DNA from: Bacteroidales bacterium
Lineage (GTDB): Bacteria; Bacteroidota; Bacteroidia; Bacteroidales; UBA932
Length of the DNA: 64,000 nucleotides
NCBI GenBank assembly: GCA_017443025.1
Contig: JAFSPG010000016.1
Span: 124,001 to 188,000, forward strand
Direction: 5' to 3'
Under the pieces are notes generated by a model. The model did no database searches and was not told where the DNA came from. It was given only the letters and a program-made list of their open reading frames with translations. Every line of letters starts with the position of its first letter. Positions within the stretch are counted from its first letter, which is position 1. Below, one piece after another: positions 36,407-44,990 of the stretch. Position numbers and translations under genes: made by a program.

Positions 36407-37558
36407 CTAAACGTAGAGTTTTACGTCTTCGGCGCTAATAGGAGAGCCTCCCAGAATCAGCAGGCGCTCGACTACGTTGCGCAGCTCGCGGATATTTCCC
36501 GTCCAGTTGTGCTGCTGTAGCAGGGCGATGGCTTCGGGGGTGAATTCGCGTACAGCCTTGCCGGTCTCGCCGCAAATCTGCTCGCTGAAAGACTGGACGA
36601 GCAGGGGAATGTCGTCCTTGCGCTCGTTCAGTGAAGGTACGTGGATGACTATGACGCTAAGGCGATGGTAAAGGTCTTCGCGGAAATTGCCTGCCGCAAT
36701 CTCGGCTTTAAGGTCCTTGTTGGTGGCTGCTATAACTCTGACGTTCACCTCAATATCCTTGTCGCTGCCTACGCGGGAGAGTTTGTGTTCCTGAAGTACT
36801 CGCAGCACCTTGGCCTGCGCCGCCAGCGACATGTCGCCGACTTCGTCGAGGAAGAGGGTGCCGCCGTCGGCCTGCTCGAATTTTCCCTTGTGCTGCTTGA
36901 TGGCCGAGGTGAAGGAGCCTTTTTCGTGGCCGAACAGTTCGCTTTCAATCAGCTCTGAGGGAATGGCCGCACAGTTGACCTCGATGTAGGGCATTGCACT
37001 TCTGAGGCTCTGCTGGTGCAGGCTCCTGGCCACCAGTTCCTTGCCCGAGCCGTTTGCGCCGGTAATCAGCACTCTGGCGTCGGTGGGGGCGACTTTTTCA
37101 ATCATTTCCCGGATATGCTGGAGCGGGGCGGAAGAGCCTATCATCTGCTGGCCGTAAACCCTTTTCTTGAGAATCTTGTTGTCGCTGACAAGCCTGGCTT
37201 TGTCGGTGGCGTTCTTTATGGTGATAAGGATGCGGTTGAGGTCGAGGGGCTTCTGGATGAAGTCGAAAGCACCTTTCTTGATGCAGTCGACGGCTGTTTC
37301 AATATCGCCGTGGCCGGAAATCATGATGACGGAAGCGTCGGTGCCTTCGGCAACCAGTTTCTCCAACACTTCGGTGCCTTCCATCCCCGGCATCTTGATG
37401 TCGCAGAAGATAACGTCATATTTTTCCTTTGCAACCGCTTCGAGTGCGGAAGGACCGTCTTCGGCGGTATCCACCTCGTATCCTTCGTCCATCAGTATTT
37501 CTTTCAGCGAATTGCGTATCGCTCTTTCGTCATCTACAACCAGAAGTTTCATATTCAT
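36407..37558 (-). CDS. NtrC-like response regulator without DNA-binding domain
   Basis: 383 aa. The receiver domain has D9-D10, the phosphorylated Asp53 and Lys103. The AAA+ domain (about 137-370) has Walker A GANGSGKE (168-174) and Walker B GGTLFLDEVGD. The sigma-54 contact loop, usually GAFTGA, reads GSFTSA (214-219). The protein stops at SAEDVKLYV, just after the AAA+ lid, so the C-terminal Fis-type helix-turn-helix is missing. A second start at 37552 is possible, since a TAATTTTG element abuts the gene at 37567-37560. The large NtrY-like kinase 3.3 kb away is a likely partner, by inference. Confidence 0.88.
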   Translation of the reverse strand: MNMKLLVVDDERAIRNSLKEILMDEGYEVDTAEDGPSALEAVAKEKYDVIFCDIKMPGMEGTEVLEKLVAEGTDASVIMISGHGDIETAVDCIKKGAFDFIQKPLDLNRILITIKNATDKARLVSDNKILKKRVYGQQMIGSSAPLQHIREMIEKVAPTDARVLITGANGSGKELVARSLHQQSLRSAMPYIEVNCAAIPSELIESELFGHEKGSFTSAIKQHKGKFEQADGGTLFLDEVGDMSLAAQAKVLRVLQEHKLSRVGSDKDIEVNVRVIAATNKDLKAEIAAGNFREDLYHRLSVIVIHVPSLNERKDDIPLLVQSFSEQICGETGKAVREFTPEAIALLQQHNWTGNIRELRNVVERLLILGGSPISAEDVKLYV

Positions 37559-37650
37559 CCAAAATTAGTGATGCAAGCCCCTTTGTCGGGACGGACGGGC
37601 TTTACTTAGCAAATATCGGACAAAAATCTCGTAGTTTATAATAAAATCAC

Positions 37651-37658
37651 TATTTTTG
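37651..37658 (+). promoter_or_regulatory. -7 element of the cmk-ispH operon
   Basis: TATTTTTG fits TAnnTTTG and ends 20 bp before the cmk start at 37679. The -33 region is not conserved. Confidence 0.5.
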
Positions 37659-37678
37659 TAAGGACAGACCGAAAATGT

Positions 37679-38368
37679 ATGGTAATTCCCGACATAATCA
37701 TAGCCATCGACGGCTACTCAGCCACAGGCAAAAGCACCCTGGCCAAGGAGATCGCAAGGACTTTAGGCTTTACTTATCTTGATTCCGGCGCAATGTACCG
37801 CGCCGTAACCCTTTTCGCTATGGAAAAGGGCCTTATCAAAGGCAGCAAAGTCGACGAGCCCGCGCTCCGCGAAGCCCTTTCCTCCTGCCCCGACATCCAC
37901 TTCGGAGAAGGCAACAAAGCCTATCTCGGAGAGCGTTGTGTAGAAAAGGAAATTCGTTCGATGAAAGTGTCCTCGAAGGTGAGCCCCGTCGCGGCGTTGG
38001 CCTTTGTCCGGGCCTTCGTGGACGAAAAACTCCACGAAGCTGGCAGCAAAGGCCGCGTAGTCATGGACGGCCGCGACATCGGCACCGCCGTTTTCCCGGA
38101 TGCCCAGCTGAAAATTTTCGTCACGGCCTCCGACGAAGTCCGTGCCCGCCGCCGCTTCGACGAACTCGTGCAAAAGGGTACGCCTACTCCCATGGAGGAG
38201 GTCCTGACCAATCTCAAGGAGCGCGATTACATCGATTCCCATCGCGAGACGAATCCTTTGCGTCAGGCTTCCGATGCCTTCGTGCTCGATAATTCCGACA
38301 TGACACTTCGCGAGGAACTGACCTGGCTGCAGGGGGTTCTTCAGGGGCGTTTCGGTATCCTTCAATAA
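37679..38368 (+). CDS. cmk: Cytidylate kinase
   Basis: 229 aa. It phosphorylates CMP and dCMP with ATP. The P-loop is GYSATGKSTLAKEIA (residues 12-26), followed by the acceptor motif DSGAMYRAVT and GRDIGTAVFPDA. The length and C-terminal DNSDMT are typical. It is followed by ispH with one base between stop and start, an arrangement common in Bacteroidota. Confidence 0.96.
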   Translation: MVIPDIIIAIDGYSATGKSTLAKEIARTLGFTYLDSGAMYRAVTLFAMEKGLIKGSKVDEPALREALSSCPDIHFGEGNKAYLGERCVEKEIRSMKVSSKVSPVAALAFVRAFVDEKLHEAGSKGRVVMDGRDIGTAVFPDAQLKIFVTASDEVRARRRFDELVQKGTPTPMEEVLTNLKERDYIDSHRETNPLRQASDAFVLDNSDMTLREELTWLQGVLQGRFGILQ

Positions 38369-38369
38369 T

Positions 38370-39251
38370 ATGAATATCTCCGTCGAAATCGATGCCCGTT
38401 CCGGCTTTTGCGGGGGAGTGATCCGGGCCATAGAAGGCGCGGAAAAATTCCTCGCCGAGCACCCCGGCGAGCCCCTTTATTCCCTCGGAGAAATAGTCCA
38501 TAACGAAGAGGAACTCAACAGGCTTTCGGCGAGGGGCCTTAAAAGCATCAGCCGCCTCGAAGAAGCTGATGCAACGGTTCTTATCAGGGCCCACGGCGAA
38601 GCTCCCCAGACCTACCAGAAGGCAAAACGACTCGGAATTCCGATTAAAGACTTTACCTGTCCTGTTGTTCTTAAGCTACAGGAAAGCATCCGCGACGCAT
38701 ATTCCCGCGTCAAGACAGAAGGAGGAGCGGTAGTCATCTTCGGTCGCCGAGGTCACGCCGAGATTCTCGGACTGCAGGGCCAGACGGACGGAAAGGCCGT
38801 TGTCGTGGAGTCTGTCGAAATGATGAAAGAAGCAGTCGCAAGCGGTGCGGTAGATGTATCCCGCCCTATAGAACTCTTCTCCCAGACCACCGGAAGCCCG
38901 TCGGTCTACGCCGCCGTCCAGGACTATCTCGGCTGCGTCATGTCCGACAGGAATCTGCTCAAGGTACACAGCACAATCTGCTCCCAGGTGCTTTCAAGGC
39001 ACGAGCAATTGTCTGAATTCGCTTTTTCCCACGAGGTAATCATCTTCGTGTCGGGCCGTCAGAGCTCCAACGGTAAAGTGCTCTTCGACCTGTGCCGTGC
39101 CGTGAATTCCAGAAGCTATCTCATAAGTTCAGCTGAAGAAGTGGACCCCGAATGGTTCCGCGACGGCGACCGCATCGGAATATGCGGCGCCACTTCCACC
39201 CCCAGATGGCTATTGCAGGAAATAGCCTCGAAAATTTTGCAACTTGTCTGA
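38370..39251 (+). CDS. ispH: 4-hydroxy-3-methylbut-2-enyl diphosphate reductase
   Basis: 293 aa. It performs the last step of the MEP pathway, making IPP and DMAPP. Three Cys that ligate the iron-sulfur cluster are present: FCGGV (Cys14), TCPVV (about Cys98) and TICSQ (about Cys205). RAHGE and SSNGKVL match substrate-binding motifs. It lies one base after cmk. This implies that the organism makes isoprenoids by the MEP route. Confidence 0.96.
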   Translation: MNISVEIDARSGFCGGVIRAIEGAEKFLAEHPGEPLYSLGEIVHNEEELNRLSARGLKSISRLEEADATVLIRAHGEAPQTYQKAKRLGIPIKDFTCPVVLKLQESIRDAYSRVKTEGGAVVIFGRRGHAEILGLQGQTDGKAVVVESVEMMKEAVASGAVDVSRPIELFSQTTGSPSVYAAVQDYLGCVMSDRNLLKVHSTICSQVLSRHEQLSEFAFSHEVIIFVSGRQSSNGKVLFDLCRAVNSRSYLISSAEEVDPEWFRDGDRIGICGATSTPRWLLQEIASKILQLV

Positions 39252-39266
39252 CAATTATTAACTTCG
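39236..39266 (+). promoter_or_regulatory. Promoter of efp
   Basis: TTTG at 39236-39239, 19-bp spacer, then TAACTTCG at 39259-39266, a one-base variant of TAnnTTTG. The efp ATG is 26 bp downstream. Confidence 0.65.
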
Positions 39267-39291
39267 CACCCCGAAATCAAACCACATTTTT

Positions 39292-39858
39292 ATGGCAACA
39301 ACTGCAGATTTTAAAAACGGACTCTATCTGAATTTCAACGGAAAGCCCTGTTCAATCGTTTGGTTCCAGCACGTAAAACCCGGCAAAGGCCCCGCTTTCG
39401 TAAAGACCAAACTCCGCAACCTCGAGAATGGCCGAATCCTTGAGAATACCTTCACCGCCGGCGCCAAAATCGACACTATCACCGTCGAGCGCCGTCCTTA
39501 TCAGTTCCTTTATGCCGATGAGGAAGGATTCAACTTCATGCACGAGGAAACTTACGAGCAGATTTCCCTCTCGAAGGATATCGTCGAAAACGCCGACCTC
39601 ATGAAAGAAGGCCAGCATGTCGAGATGATGTTCGTTACCGAGCCTGAAGAAAGGTGCCTCACCTGCGAGCTCCCTACATATGTCACCCTCGAGGTTACTT
39701 ACTCGGAGCCTGCCGTAAAGGGCAACACCGCATCTACCAGCGCCCTTAAAGAGGTCACCCTCGAAACCGGCGCCAAGATCATGGTTCCGCTCTTCATCAA
39801 TACAGGAGAGAAAATCACCGTCAATACCACTGACAGAAGCTACGGACAGAGAGTCTAA
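39292..39858 (+). CDS. efp: Elongation factor P
   Basis: 188 aa, the standard EF-P length. It relieves ribosome stalling on polyproline. Domain I carries the tip motif VKPGKGPAFV with Lys32 facing the peptidyl-transferase centre. Domains II and III are complete (QFLYADEEGFNFMHEETY, GAKIMVPLFI, GEKITVNTTDRSYGQRV). I see no gene for an EF-P lysine-modifying enzyme nearby. It converges with the DUF4783 gene, overlapping it by 4 bp. Confidence 0.96.
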   Translation: MATTADFKNGLYLNFNGKPCSIVWFQHVKPGKGPAFVKTKLRNLENGRILENTFTAGAKIDTITVERRPYQFLYADEEGFNFMHEETYEQISLSKDIVENADLMKEGQHVEMMFVTEPEERCLTCELPTYVTLEVTYSEPAVKGNTASTSALKEVTLETGAKIMVPLFINTGEKITVNTTDRSYGQRV

Positions 39859-40271
39859 CGCTTTTCGATTTTGATTTGCTGAATCAGGTAGCTTGTACCC
39901 TGACGGCTGACGAATATCGTTACCTGAAAGGTCTCGCCGCCTGCCTTCAGCGCTCCGAGGGCATATTTGCTCGCATCCCGTCCGGCGGTGTGTTCGATAT
40001 TGAAGGCCCGGGGAGCATATGAATCGAAGAACGACTTAAGAATTTGTTTCGCCTGGTTCTTGCTGGTATCGTTGGTAACCGAGAATACGGTTATCTCCAG
40101 ATTATCAGAGAACCAGGCGGATAGTTTTTCTGCGTCACCCAGGCGTATGTATTTGGTGATAGGGTTGAATACGTCGTAATTGCCGCCGTTGGTCGCAGGC
40201 CTGTTCTGGGCAGCTGCGGCAGCAGAAAACAAAAGGGCGGAGACCGCCGCTATTACAAGAAAGCGTTTCAA
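39855..40271 (-). CDS. DUF4783 family exported protein
   Basis: 138 aa from the TTG at 40271, giving the signal peptide MKRFLVIAAVSALLFSAAAAAQ. Another in-frame TTG at 40292 is possible; no ATG is available. The mature protein (YDVFNPITKYIRLGDAEKLSAWFSDNLEIT, FDSYAPRAFNIEHTAG) fits the small NTF2-like fold of DUF4783, a Bacteroidota family without a known function. The stop codon overlaps that of efp by 4 bp on the opposite strand, so the two transcripts probably interfere. Confidence 0.78.
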   Translation of the reverse strand: MKRFLVIAAVSALLFSAAAAAQNRPATNGGNYDVFNPITKYIRLGDAEKLSAWFSDNLEITVFSVTNDTSKNQAKQILKSFFDSYAPRAFNIEHTAGRDASKYALGALKAGGETFQVTIFVSRQGTSYLIQQIKIEKR

Positions 40272-40320
40272 TACAAAAGGATTGTGAAACAAAAATTCTG
40301 CAAAATCCGAGCCAATTTTC

Positions 40321-40328
40321 TATATTTG
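40321..40328 (+). promoter_or_regulatory. -7 element of the rlmH-kinase operon
   Basis: TATATTTG fits TAnnTTTG, 26 bp before the rlmH ATG at 40354. The -33 region shows no clear TTTG. Confidence 0.5.
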
Positions 40329-40353
40329 CAAGGATAAAACGGACTTGCGGCCG

Positions 40354-40824
40354 ATGAAAATCACTTTGCTGACCGTCGGTAAGACGGACATATCCTGGGT
40401 AAAGGAGGGATTGCAGATGTATGCATCCCGCCTTGTCCACTATGTTCCCTTCGCAGTAAGCGAGATTCCGGAGCTCAAGAATGTCTCCGCGCTGAGCCGT
40501 GAGCAGATCAAGCAGCGCGAAGGTCAGCTCATACTTTCTGCCGTCAGGCCCTCTGACGAAGTAATCCTGCTCGACGAGCACGGAAAAACCTTCAGGAGCC
40601 TCGAATTCGCCTCGTACATCGAGAAGAAACTCGTCGCAGGCCGCGACCTTGTTTTCGTGGTCGGGGGAGCCTATGGATTTTCGCAGGAGGTCTATGACCG
40701 CTCCGGAGGGAAAATCTCCCTTTCGGAAATGACATTCTCGCATCAGCTGGTAAGGGCGGTCTTTGCAGAGCAGCTTTACCGCGCCTTCACTATTCTTAAA
40801 GGAGAGCCATATCACCATGAGTAA
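40354..40824 (+). CDS. rlmH: 23S rRNA pseudouridine-1915 N3-methyltransferase
   Basis: 156 aa from the ATG at 40354 (an in-frame ATG at 40345 adds three residues). It is a SPOUT-class enzyme. The knot region contains VVGGAYGFSQEVYDRSG and ISLSEMTFSHQLVRAVFAEQ, both diagnostic of RlmH, and the protein ends RAFTILKGEPYHHE, with the conserved Tyr-His-His. It modifies pseudouridine 1915 in 23S rRNA using SAM. The sensor-kinase gene starts inside its last codons. Confidence 0.95.
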   Translation: MKITLLTVGKTDISWVKEGLQMYASRLVHYVPFAVSEIPELKNVSALSREQIKQREGQLILSAVRPSDEVILLDEHGKTFRSLEFASYIEKKLVAGRDLVFVVGGAYGFSQEVYDRSGGKISLSEMTFSHQLVRAVFAEQLYRAFTILKGEPYHHE

Positions 40825-43800
40825 GCGGATATCGAAAAGACTGATTTTCCTGCCGGCCCTCGTGCTGCTGGCTCTCGCCGTGTTCTTCCTGCGTCCAAGG
40901 GAAGATTACTCCGAAGAGACAGCCCGTTCCCTTTCCGCCCGCATTACAGAAAGGATAGGAATTCTTCAAGGGTATATGTCGTCTGCGATGGACTGTCCTG
41001 ACGGAGAGTGGCTCAACCTCCCGGATCTTCCGGAAGATATGACCGTTTATCGTTATGTAGGTGATTCACTTCAGTCCTGGTGTCATCAGTTCCCCCTTGA
41101 CAACGACGAAATCTTCGAGTCTCCGCTTTTAAAGCCGGCCGCCGGCCTGCGCCTTAGCAGCGAACCCTCTCCTCTGGCCGAAGTCGACACTACTCTGAAA
41201 TTCATGAATTTCGGACCGAAGTGGTATCTCGTCAAAGGTCTCTCCGACGGAAGGAAATGCCGTTTTATCGGAGGCCTGGAGATTAAAAATACTACTGACG
41301 CCAATTCCGTCAACGGTATAAACAGGCGTCTCAAGGTGCCCGGAGTCTTCTCCGTTTATCCTCTGCATTACGGCGACGGCGCTGAAGTAGTCATTGCTGG
41401 TCGTCCGCTGATGAAGGTTATCCGCGAAAGCGCCGAGTCTGCCCCCATCCTCCCGGAAAGCGGCCTGTTCTCGCCCCTGCTTTACGCCGACGGCCCTGTT
41501 TTCTCCTCCCTCGGAGGCCTGCTGATAATCAATTTCGCCATCAGCCTCCTGTTTTTCATCCTTTATATTAATCGCCTGCGCCTGGTGCGCTTTTTCAGGC
41601 GGAAAGGTCTGAAGTTTTATACGGGAGTATTCGTCGGCATCGTCTTGACACTGCTGCTTACCGTTTTCTACATCAATCTCTCCTTCAAGAGCTTGATGGT
41701 AAATTCGAATATCTGCCTTGAGCTTTTCAAGATAAACGAGATTAGCTGGTACACGGTTTATGTATATCTGTCGTACGCTGTTCTTTCTTCGGCGGCCGTG
41801 CTCCTGCTGGTTCTCGTAAGGCCTTATCTCTCAGAGGTGGCCCATCTTCGGGTTAATTTCCTTTCAAAGACTTCGCGAGTGGTAATAGGCCTTGTCTGTG
41901 CCACCTGTTTCGTCACCATAACGGCCGTGAAAGGCCTTGACAGGGAGCAGAGCAGGGTACAGGTGTGGGCGAACCGCCTGGCCGTCGACAGGAATCTCGC
42001 CTTCGAACTCAAGTTGAGGGCAGTGGAGAATGCCATCGCTTCGGATGCTTTCATATCCACCGTAGCCCTTGAGCAAATGGACTACGCCATTCTTCTTAAC
42101 CGCATCACCGAGAATTATCTCGGTAGAATGTCGCAGGATTATGACGTAGGTGTCTACATTTTCAAGGAGTCCGAAGGGGATCCGGCTGTAAGAAAATTCC
42201 TGATTGACAGGATTACCTCCGGCAGTCCCATCAATCCCGAATCCAGATTCGTATATTCCCGTTCGCCACAGGGACGCTCGCAATACACCGGACGCTTCCT
42301 CTATTACAGCTCCGCGTCAGGCCTGACAAATCTCTATCTGACCATAGAGTCCAAGCCGGAGAAATATGATATCGGCTATTCGGCTGTTCTGGGCAGTTCT
42401 GCTCCCGGCTCGATAGTGCTGCCGCATCAGTATTCCTTCGCAAGATACATTGGTGGCAAGCTAATCAGCTATAACGGCAATTATGCCTATCCTACCGTCA
42501 TAGACGGCCGTTTTGCAAATCACGTGGATGATAGGATTCAGGTCGATGGATACGAGCATTTCATGAAGAATGTCTCCGACGAGGAACTGATAGTCATTTC
42601 CCGCCCTTCGCACGAGATGTCCAGCTACTTCGTGGCCGGTTTCATGGTGGCTCTGGGCGTGTTCTTCATACTCGGCATCATCGCAATGGGGCGCCGCCGG
42701 AGGAATGTGTTTGCCAATAACTATTTCAAGTCGACCATCAACATCGTGCTGTACTTCTCCCTCGTGGGGACGCTGGTGGTAATGGCGCTGATAAGCGTGT
42801 TGTTCGTATATCGCCGCAACGAAGCCAACGTGATGAACCTGATGACGACCAAAATCGGCACCATCCAGTCCATCGCCCAGGCCGGTTGCCGATACTACAA
42901 GTCTTATGAGGATTTCAGCACTCAGGCCGGAAGCCAGATGCTCACCGAAATCGCAGATTACACCAAATCCGACATCACCCTCTATACTCCGAAGGGAAAG
43001 GTCTTCAAATCTACCCGTCCGGAGGTCTTCGAAAGGATGATATGGGGCATGCGGGCCGATGAAGACGCCTACCGCAGCATAGTTTACGAGAAAAAACGCT
43101 ACTTCATCCACAAGGAAAAGGTGCTCGGCCGTACTTACTATGCGATGTATGCGCCGGTAATCAACGGCGAAGGCAAGACCATCGCCATCCTTTGCTCACC
43201 CTATACCGATACCGGAATAGAGTTCCGCAACGAAGCCGTCTTCCACTCCCTGCTCATCATTACCCTGTTCTTCATCCTTCTGCTTCTGGCGCTCAATATT
43301 ACCGGAAGGATAGTGAACCGGATGTTCGCGCCGCTCCTGGAGATGGGACGAAAGATGCTCTCGGCCCGCAGCGAAGGCCTGGAATACATCATATATGACC
43401 GTGAGGATGAAATCTCCACTCTGGTAAGGGCCTATAACCTTATGGTACGCGACCTCTCCGAGAGCAGCAAGCAGGTGGCCCAGGCCGAGCGCGACAAAGC
43501 CTGGAGCGAGATGGCCCGTCAGGTAGCCCACGAAATCAAGAATCCTCTTACTCCCATCAAGCTTCAGATTCAGAGGATTATCCGTCTGCGTGAGAAGGGC
43601 GATGCCGCCTGGAACGAAAAGTTCGATGCCATCGCTCCTGTCATCCTCGAGAGCATAGATTCCCTGACCGATACCGCCAACGAATTCTCCACCTTCGCCA
43701 AGTTGTACAGCGAGGAGCCCGTGGATATAGACCTCGACCGACTCATCGCCGACCAGGTTGCCTTGTTCGACGGCCGTGGCGGAATCCACATCCAATATAT

Positions 43801-44197
43801 AGGTATGCAGGGAGCCCGGATAGAGGGTCCCAAGCCTCAGCTAACGCGCGTGATGGTTAATCTCCTTGCCAATGCGGTTCAGGCGGTTGAGAATCTGCAG
43901 AAGGAAGAGGCCGATAGCGGCGATCCCGTGCGCGACGGGCAGGTACTGGTGTCGCTGCGCCTGAGCAGTCGTGAAGGTTTCTACGACGTGGTGATTGAGG
44001 ACAACGGACCCGGAGTCAAGGATGAGAACCGCGCGCGCCTCTTTACCCCGAATTTCACCACCAAGAGCAGCGGTACGGGCCTCGGTCTTGCAATCTGCAA
44101 GAACATTCTCGAACGTTGCGGAGGGGATATCTACTACAGCCGTTCCTTTACCCTCGGCGGCGCCTGCTTCACCTTCCGCCTCCCAAGAAAGTCTTGA
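40817..44197 (+). CDS. Large NtrY-like membrane sensor histidine kinase
   Basis: 1126 aa from the ATG at 40817, overlapping rlmH by 8 bp. About eight hydrophobic segments can be seen: one near residue 10, four around 240-370, one near 600, one near 640 and one near 820. Two extracytoplasmic loops lie between them (about 30-235 and 670-810). A HAMP-like region precedes the DHp domain, with the phosphorylated His905 in QVAHEIKNPLTPIKLQ. The ATPase has NLLANAVQAV (N box), DNGPGVKD (G1) and GTGLGLAICKN (G2). The HEIKNPLTPI motif is typical of NtrY kinases, so the NtrC-like regulator at 36407-37558 is the likely partner. The signal is unknown. Confidence 0.9.
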   Translation: MSKRISKRLIFLPALVLLALAVFFLRPREDYSEETARSLSARITERIGILQGYMSSAMDCPDGEWLNLPDLPEDMTVYRYVGDSLQSWCHQFPLDNDEIFESPLLKPAAGLRLSSEPSPLAEVDTTLKFMNFGPKWYLVKGLSDGRKCRFIGGLEIKNTTDANSVNGINRRLKVPGVFSVYPLHYGDGAEVVIAGRPLMKVIRESAESAPILPESGLFSPLLYADGPVFSSLGGLLIINFAISLLFFILYINRLRLVRFFRRKGLKFYTGVFVGIVLTLLLTVFYINLSFKSLMVNSNICLELFKINEISWYTVYVYLSYAVLSSAAVLLLVLVRPYLSEVAHLRVNFLSKTSRVVIGLVCATCFVTITAVKGLDREQSRVQVWANRLAVDRNLAFELKLRAVENAIASDAFISTVALEQMDYAILLNRITENYLGRMSQDYDVGVYIFKESEGDPAVRKFLIDRITSGSPINPESRFVYSRSPQGRSQYTGRFLYYSSASGLTNLYLTIESKPEKYDIGYSAVLGSSAPGSIVLPHQYSFARYIGGKLISYNGNYAYPTVIDGRFANHVDDRIQVDGYEHFMKNVSDEELIVISRPSHEMSSYFVAGFMVALGVFFILGIIAMGRRRRNVFANNYFKSTINIVLYFSLVGTLVVMALISVLFVYRRNEANVMNLMTTKIGTIQSIAQAGCRYYKSYEDFSTQAGSQMLTEIADYTKSDITLYTPKGKVFKSTRPEVFERMIWGMRADEDAYRSIVYEKKRYFIHKEKVLGRTYYAMYAPVINGEGKTIAILCSPYTDTGIEFRNEAVFHSLLIITLFFILLLLALNITGRIVNRMFAPLLEMGRKMLSARSEGLEYIIYDREDEISTLVRAYNLMVRDLSESSKQVAQAERDKAWSEMARQVAHEIKNPLTPIKLQIQRIIRLREKGDAAWNEKFDAIAPVILESIDSLTDTANEFSTFAKLYSEEPVDIDLDRLIADQVALFDGRGGIHIQYIGMQGARIEGPKPQLTRVMVNLLANAVQAVENLQKEEADSGDPVRDGQVLVSLRLSSREGFYDVVIEDNGPGVKDENRARLFTPNFTTKSSGTGLGLAICKNILERCGGDIYYSRSFTLGGACFTFRLPRKS

Positions 44198-44233
44198 ACT
44201 TGATAATCCCGATTTTTCAGTGCGGAACAATTG

Positions 44234-44265
44234 TTTGGGATTTGTGGAGAAATAATGTATATTTG
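44234..44265 (+). promoter_or_regulatory. Promoter of the tRNA-Arg gene
   Basis: TTTG at 44234-44237, a 20-bp spacer, then TATATTTG at 44258-44265: a full consensus match. The tRNA begins 34 bp after the element. The same promoter may drive engB, prs and der. Confidence 0.75.
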
Positions 44266-44299
44266 CACTGCTTTTTTCGGCGAGGCCGGAAAAGTGGAC

Positions 44300-44373
44300 G
44301 GTTCCGTAGCTCAGTTGGATAGAGCAACAGCCTTCTAAGCTGTGGGTCCCGCGTTCGAGTCGCGGCGGAATCA
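44300..44373 (+). tRNA. tRNA-Arg (anticodon TCT)
   Basis: 74 nt cloverleaf. The acceptor stem is GGTTCCG/CGGAATC with one G-T pair. The D arm is GCTC...GAGC, the anticodon stem ACAGC/GCTGT with loop CTTCTAA (anticodon TCT), and the T arm CCGCG-TTCGAGT-CGCGG. The discriminator is A and CCA is not encoded. It reads AGA codons. engB starts 18 bp later. Confidence 0.97.
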
Positions 44374-44391
44374 CAAAGAACAGAGCCTTCT

Positions 44392-44988
44392 ATGACCATC
44401 AAGGAAGCGATATTCGCCGGCAGCAGTACCAAAGTACAGGAAAAGCCGAAAGAGCGGCTTCCTGAGTTTGCCTTCATAGGCCGTTCGAATGTCGGTAAAT
44501 CTTCCCTGATCAATTCTCTCTGTAACAGCCGTAAGCTGGCCAAGACTTCGTCGGCTCCCGGCAAAACGAGGCTGGTCAATCATTTCAGAATCAATAAATC
44601 CTGGTATCTGGTCGATCTTCCCGGCTACGGCTATGCCAAGCTGAGCGCTAAGGAAAGGGAAAAGCTCGAGGAGGTTATCAGAGTGTATCTGAACCATTCG
44701 GCGGAGCTGAGGCATCTGTTCGTGCTGATTGATTCCAGGCACGATGTGCAGAAGGCCGACCTTGAGTTCATCGGCGAACTCGCCGGCAGCGACATTCCCT
44801 TCTCCGTAATCTTTACCAAGGGCGACAAACTTGGCCCCGTCGCCAGGGAAAAGCAGCTGAGCAGGAACAGGGAGCAGATTTCAGCCCTGTGCGAAGAAGT
44901 TCCGGCGTTCTTCGCAAGCTCGTCTGAAACCGGCCTGGGAAAAGAAGAAATCCTCACTTACATTGAAAATCTTCTAAAAACAGAATAA
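44392..44988 (+). CDS. engB: Ribosome biogenesis GTPase EngB (YihA/YsxC)
   Basis: 198 aa. G1 is GRSNVGKSSL (residues 30-39), followed by SAPGKTRLVN (G2), DLPGYGYAK (G3), TKGD (G4) and SSSETGLG (G5). The single compact G domain and the length fit EngB, which acts in large-subunit ribosome assembly. prs follows 2 bp downstream in what looks like one operon with der. Confidence 0.95.
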   Translation: MTIKEAIFAGSSTKVQEKPKERLPEFAFIGRSNVGKSSLINSLCNSRKLAKTSSAPGKTRLVNHFRINKSWYLVDLPGYGYAKLSAKEREKLEEVIRVYLNHSAELRHLFVLIDSRHDVQKADLEFIGELAGSDIPFSVIFTKGDKLGPVAREKQLSRNREQISALCEEVPAFFASSSETGLGKEEILTYIENLLKTE

Positions 44989-44990
44989 CA

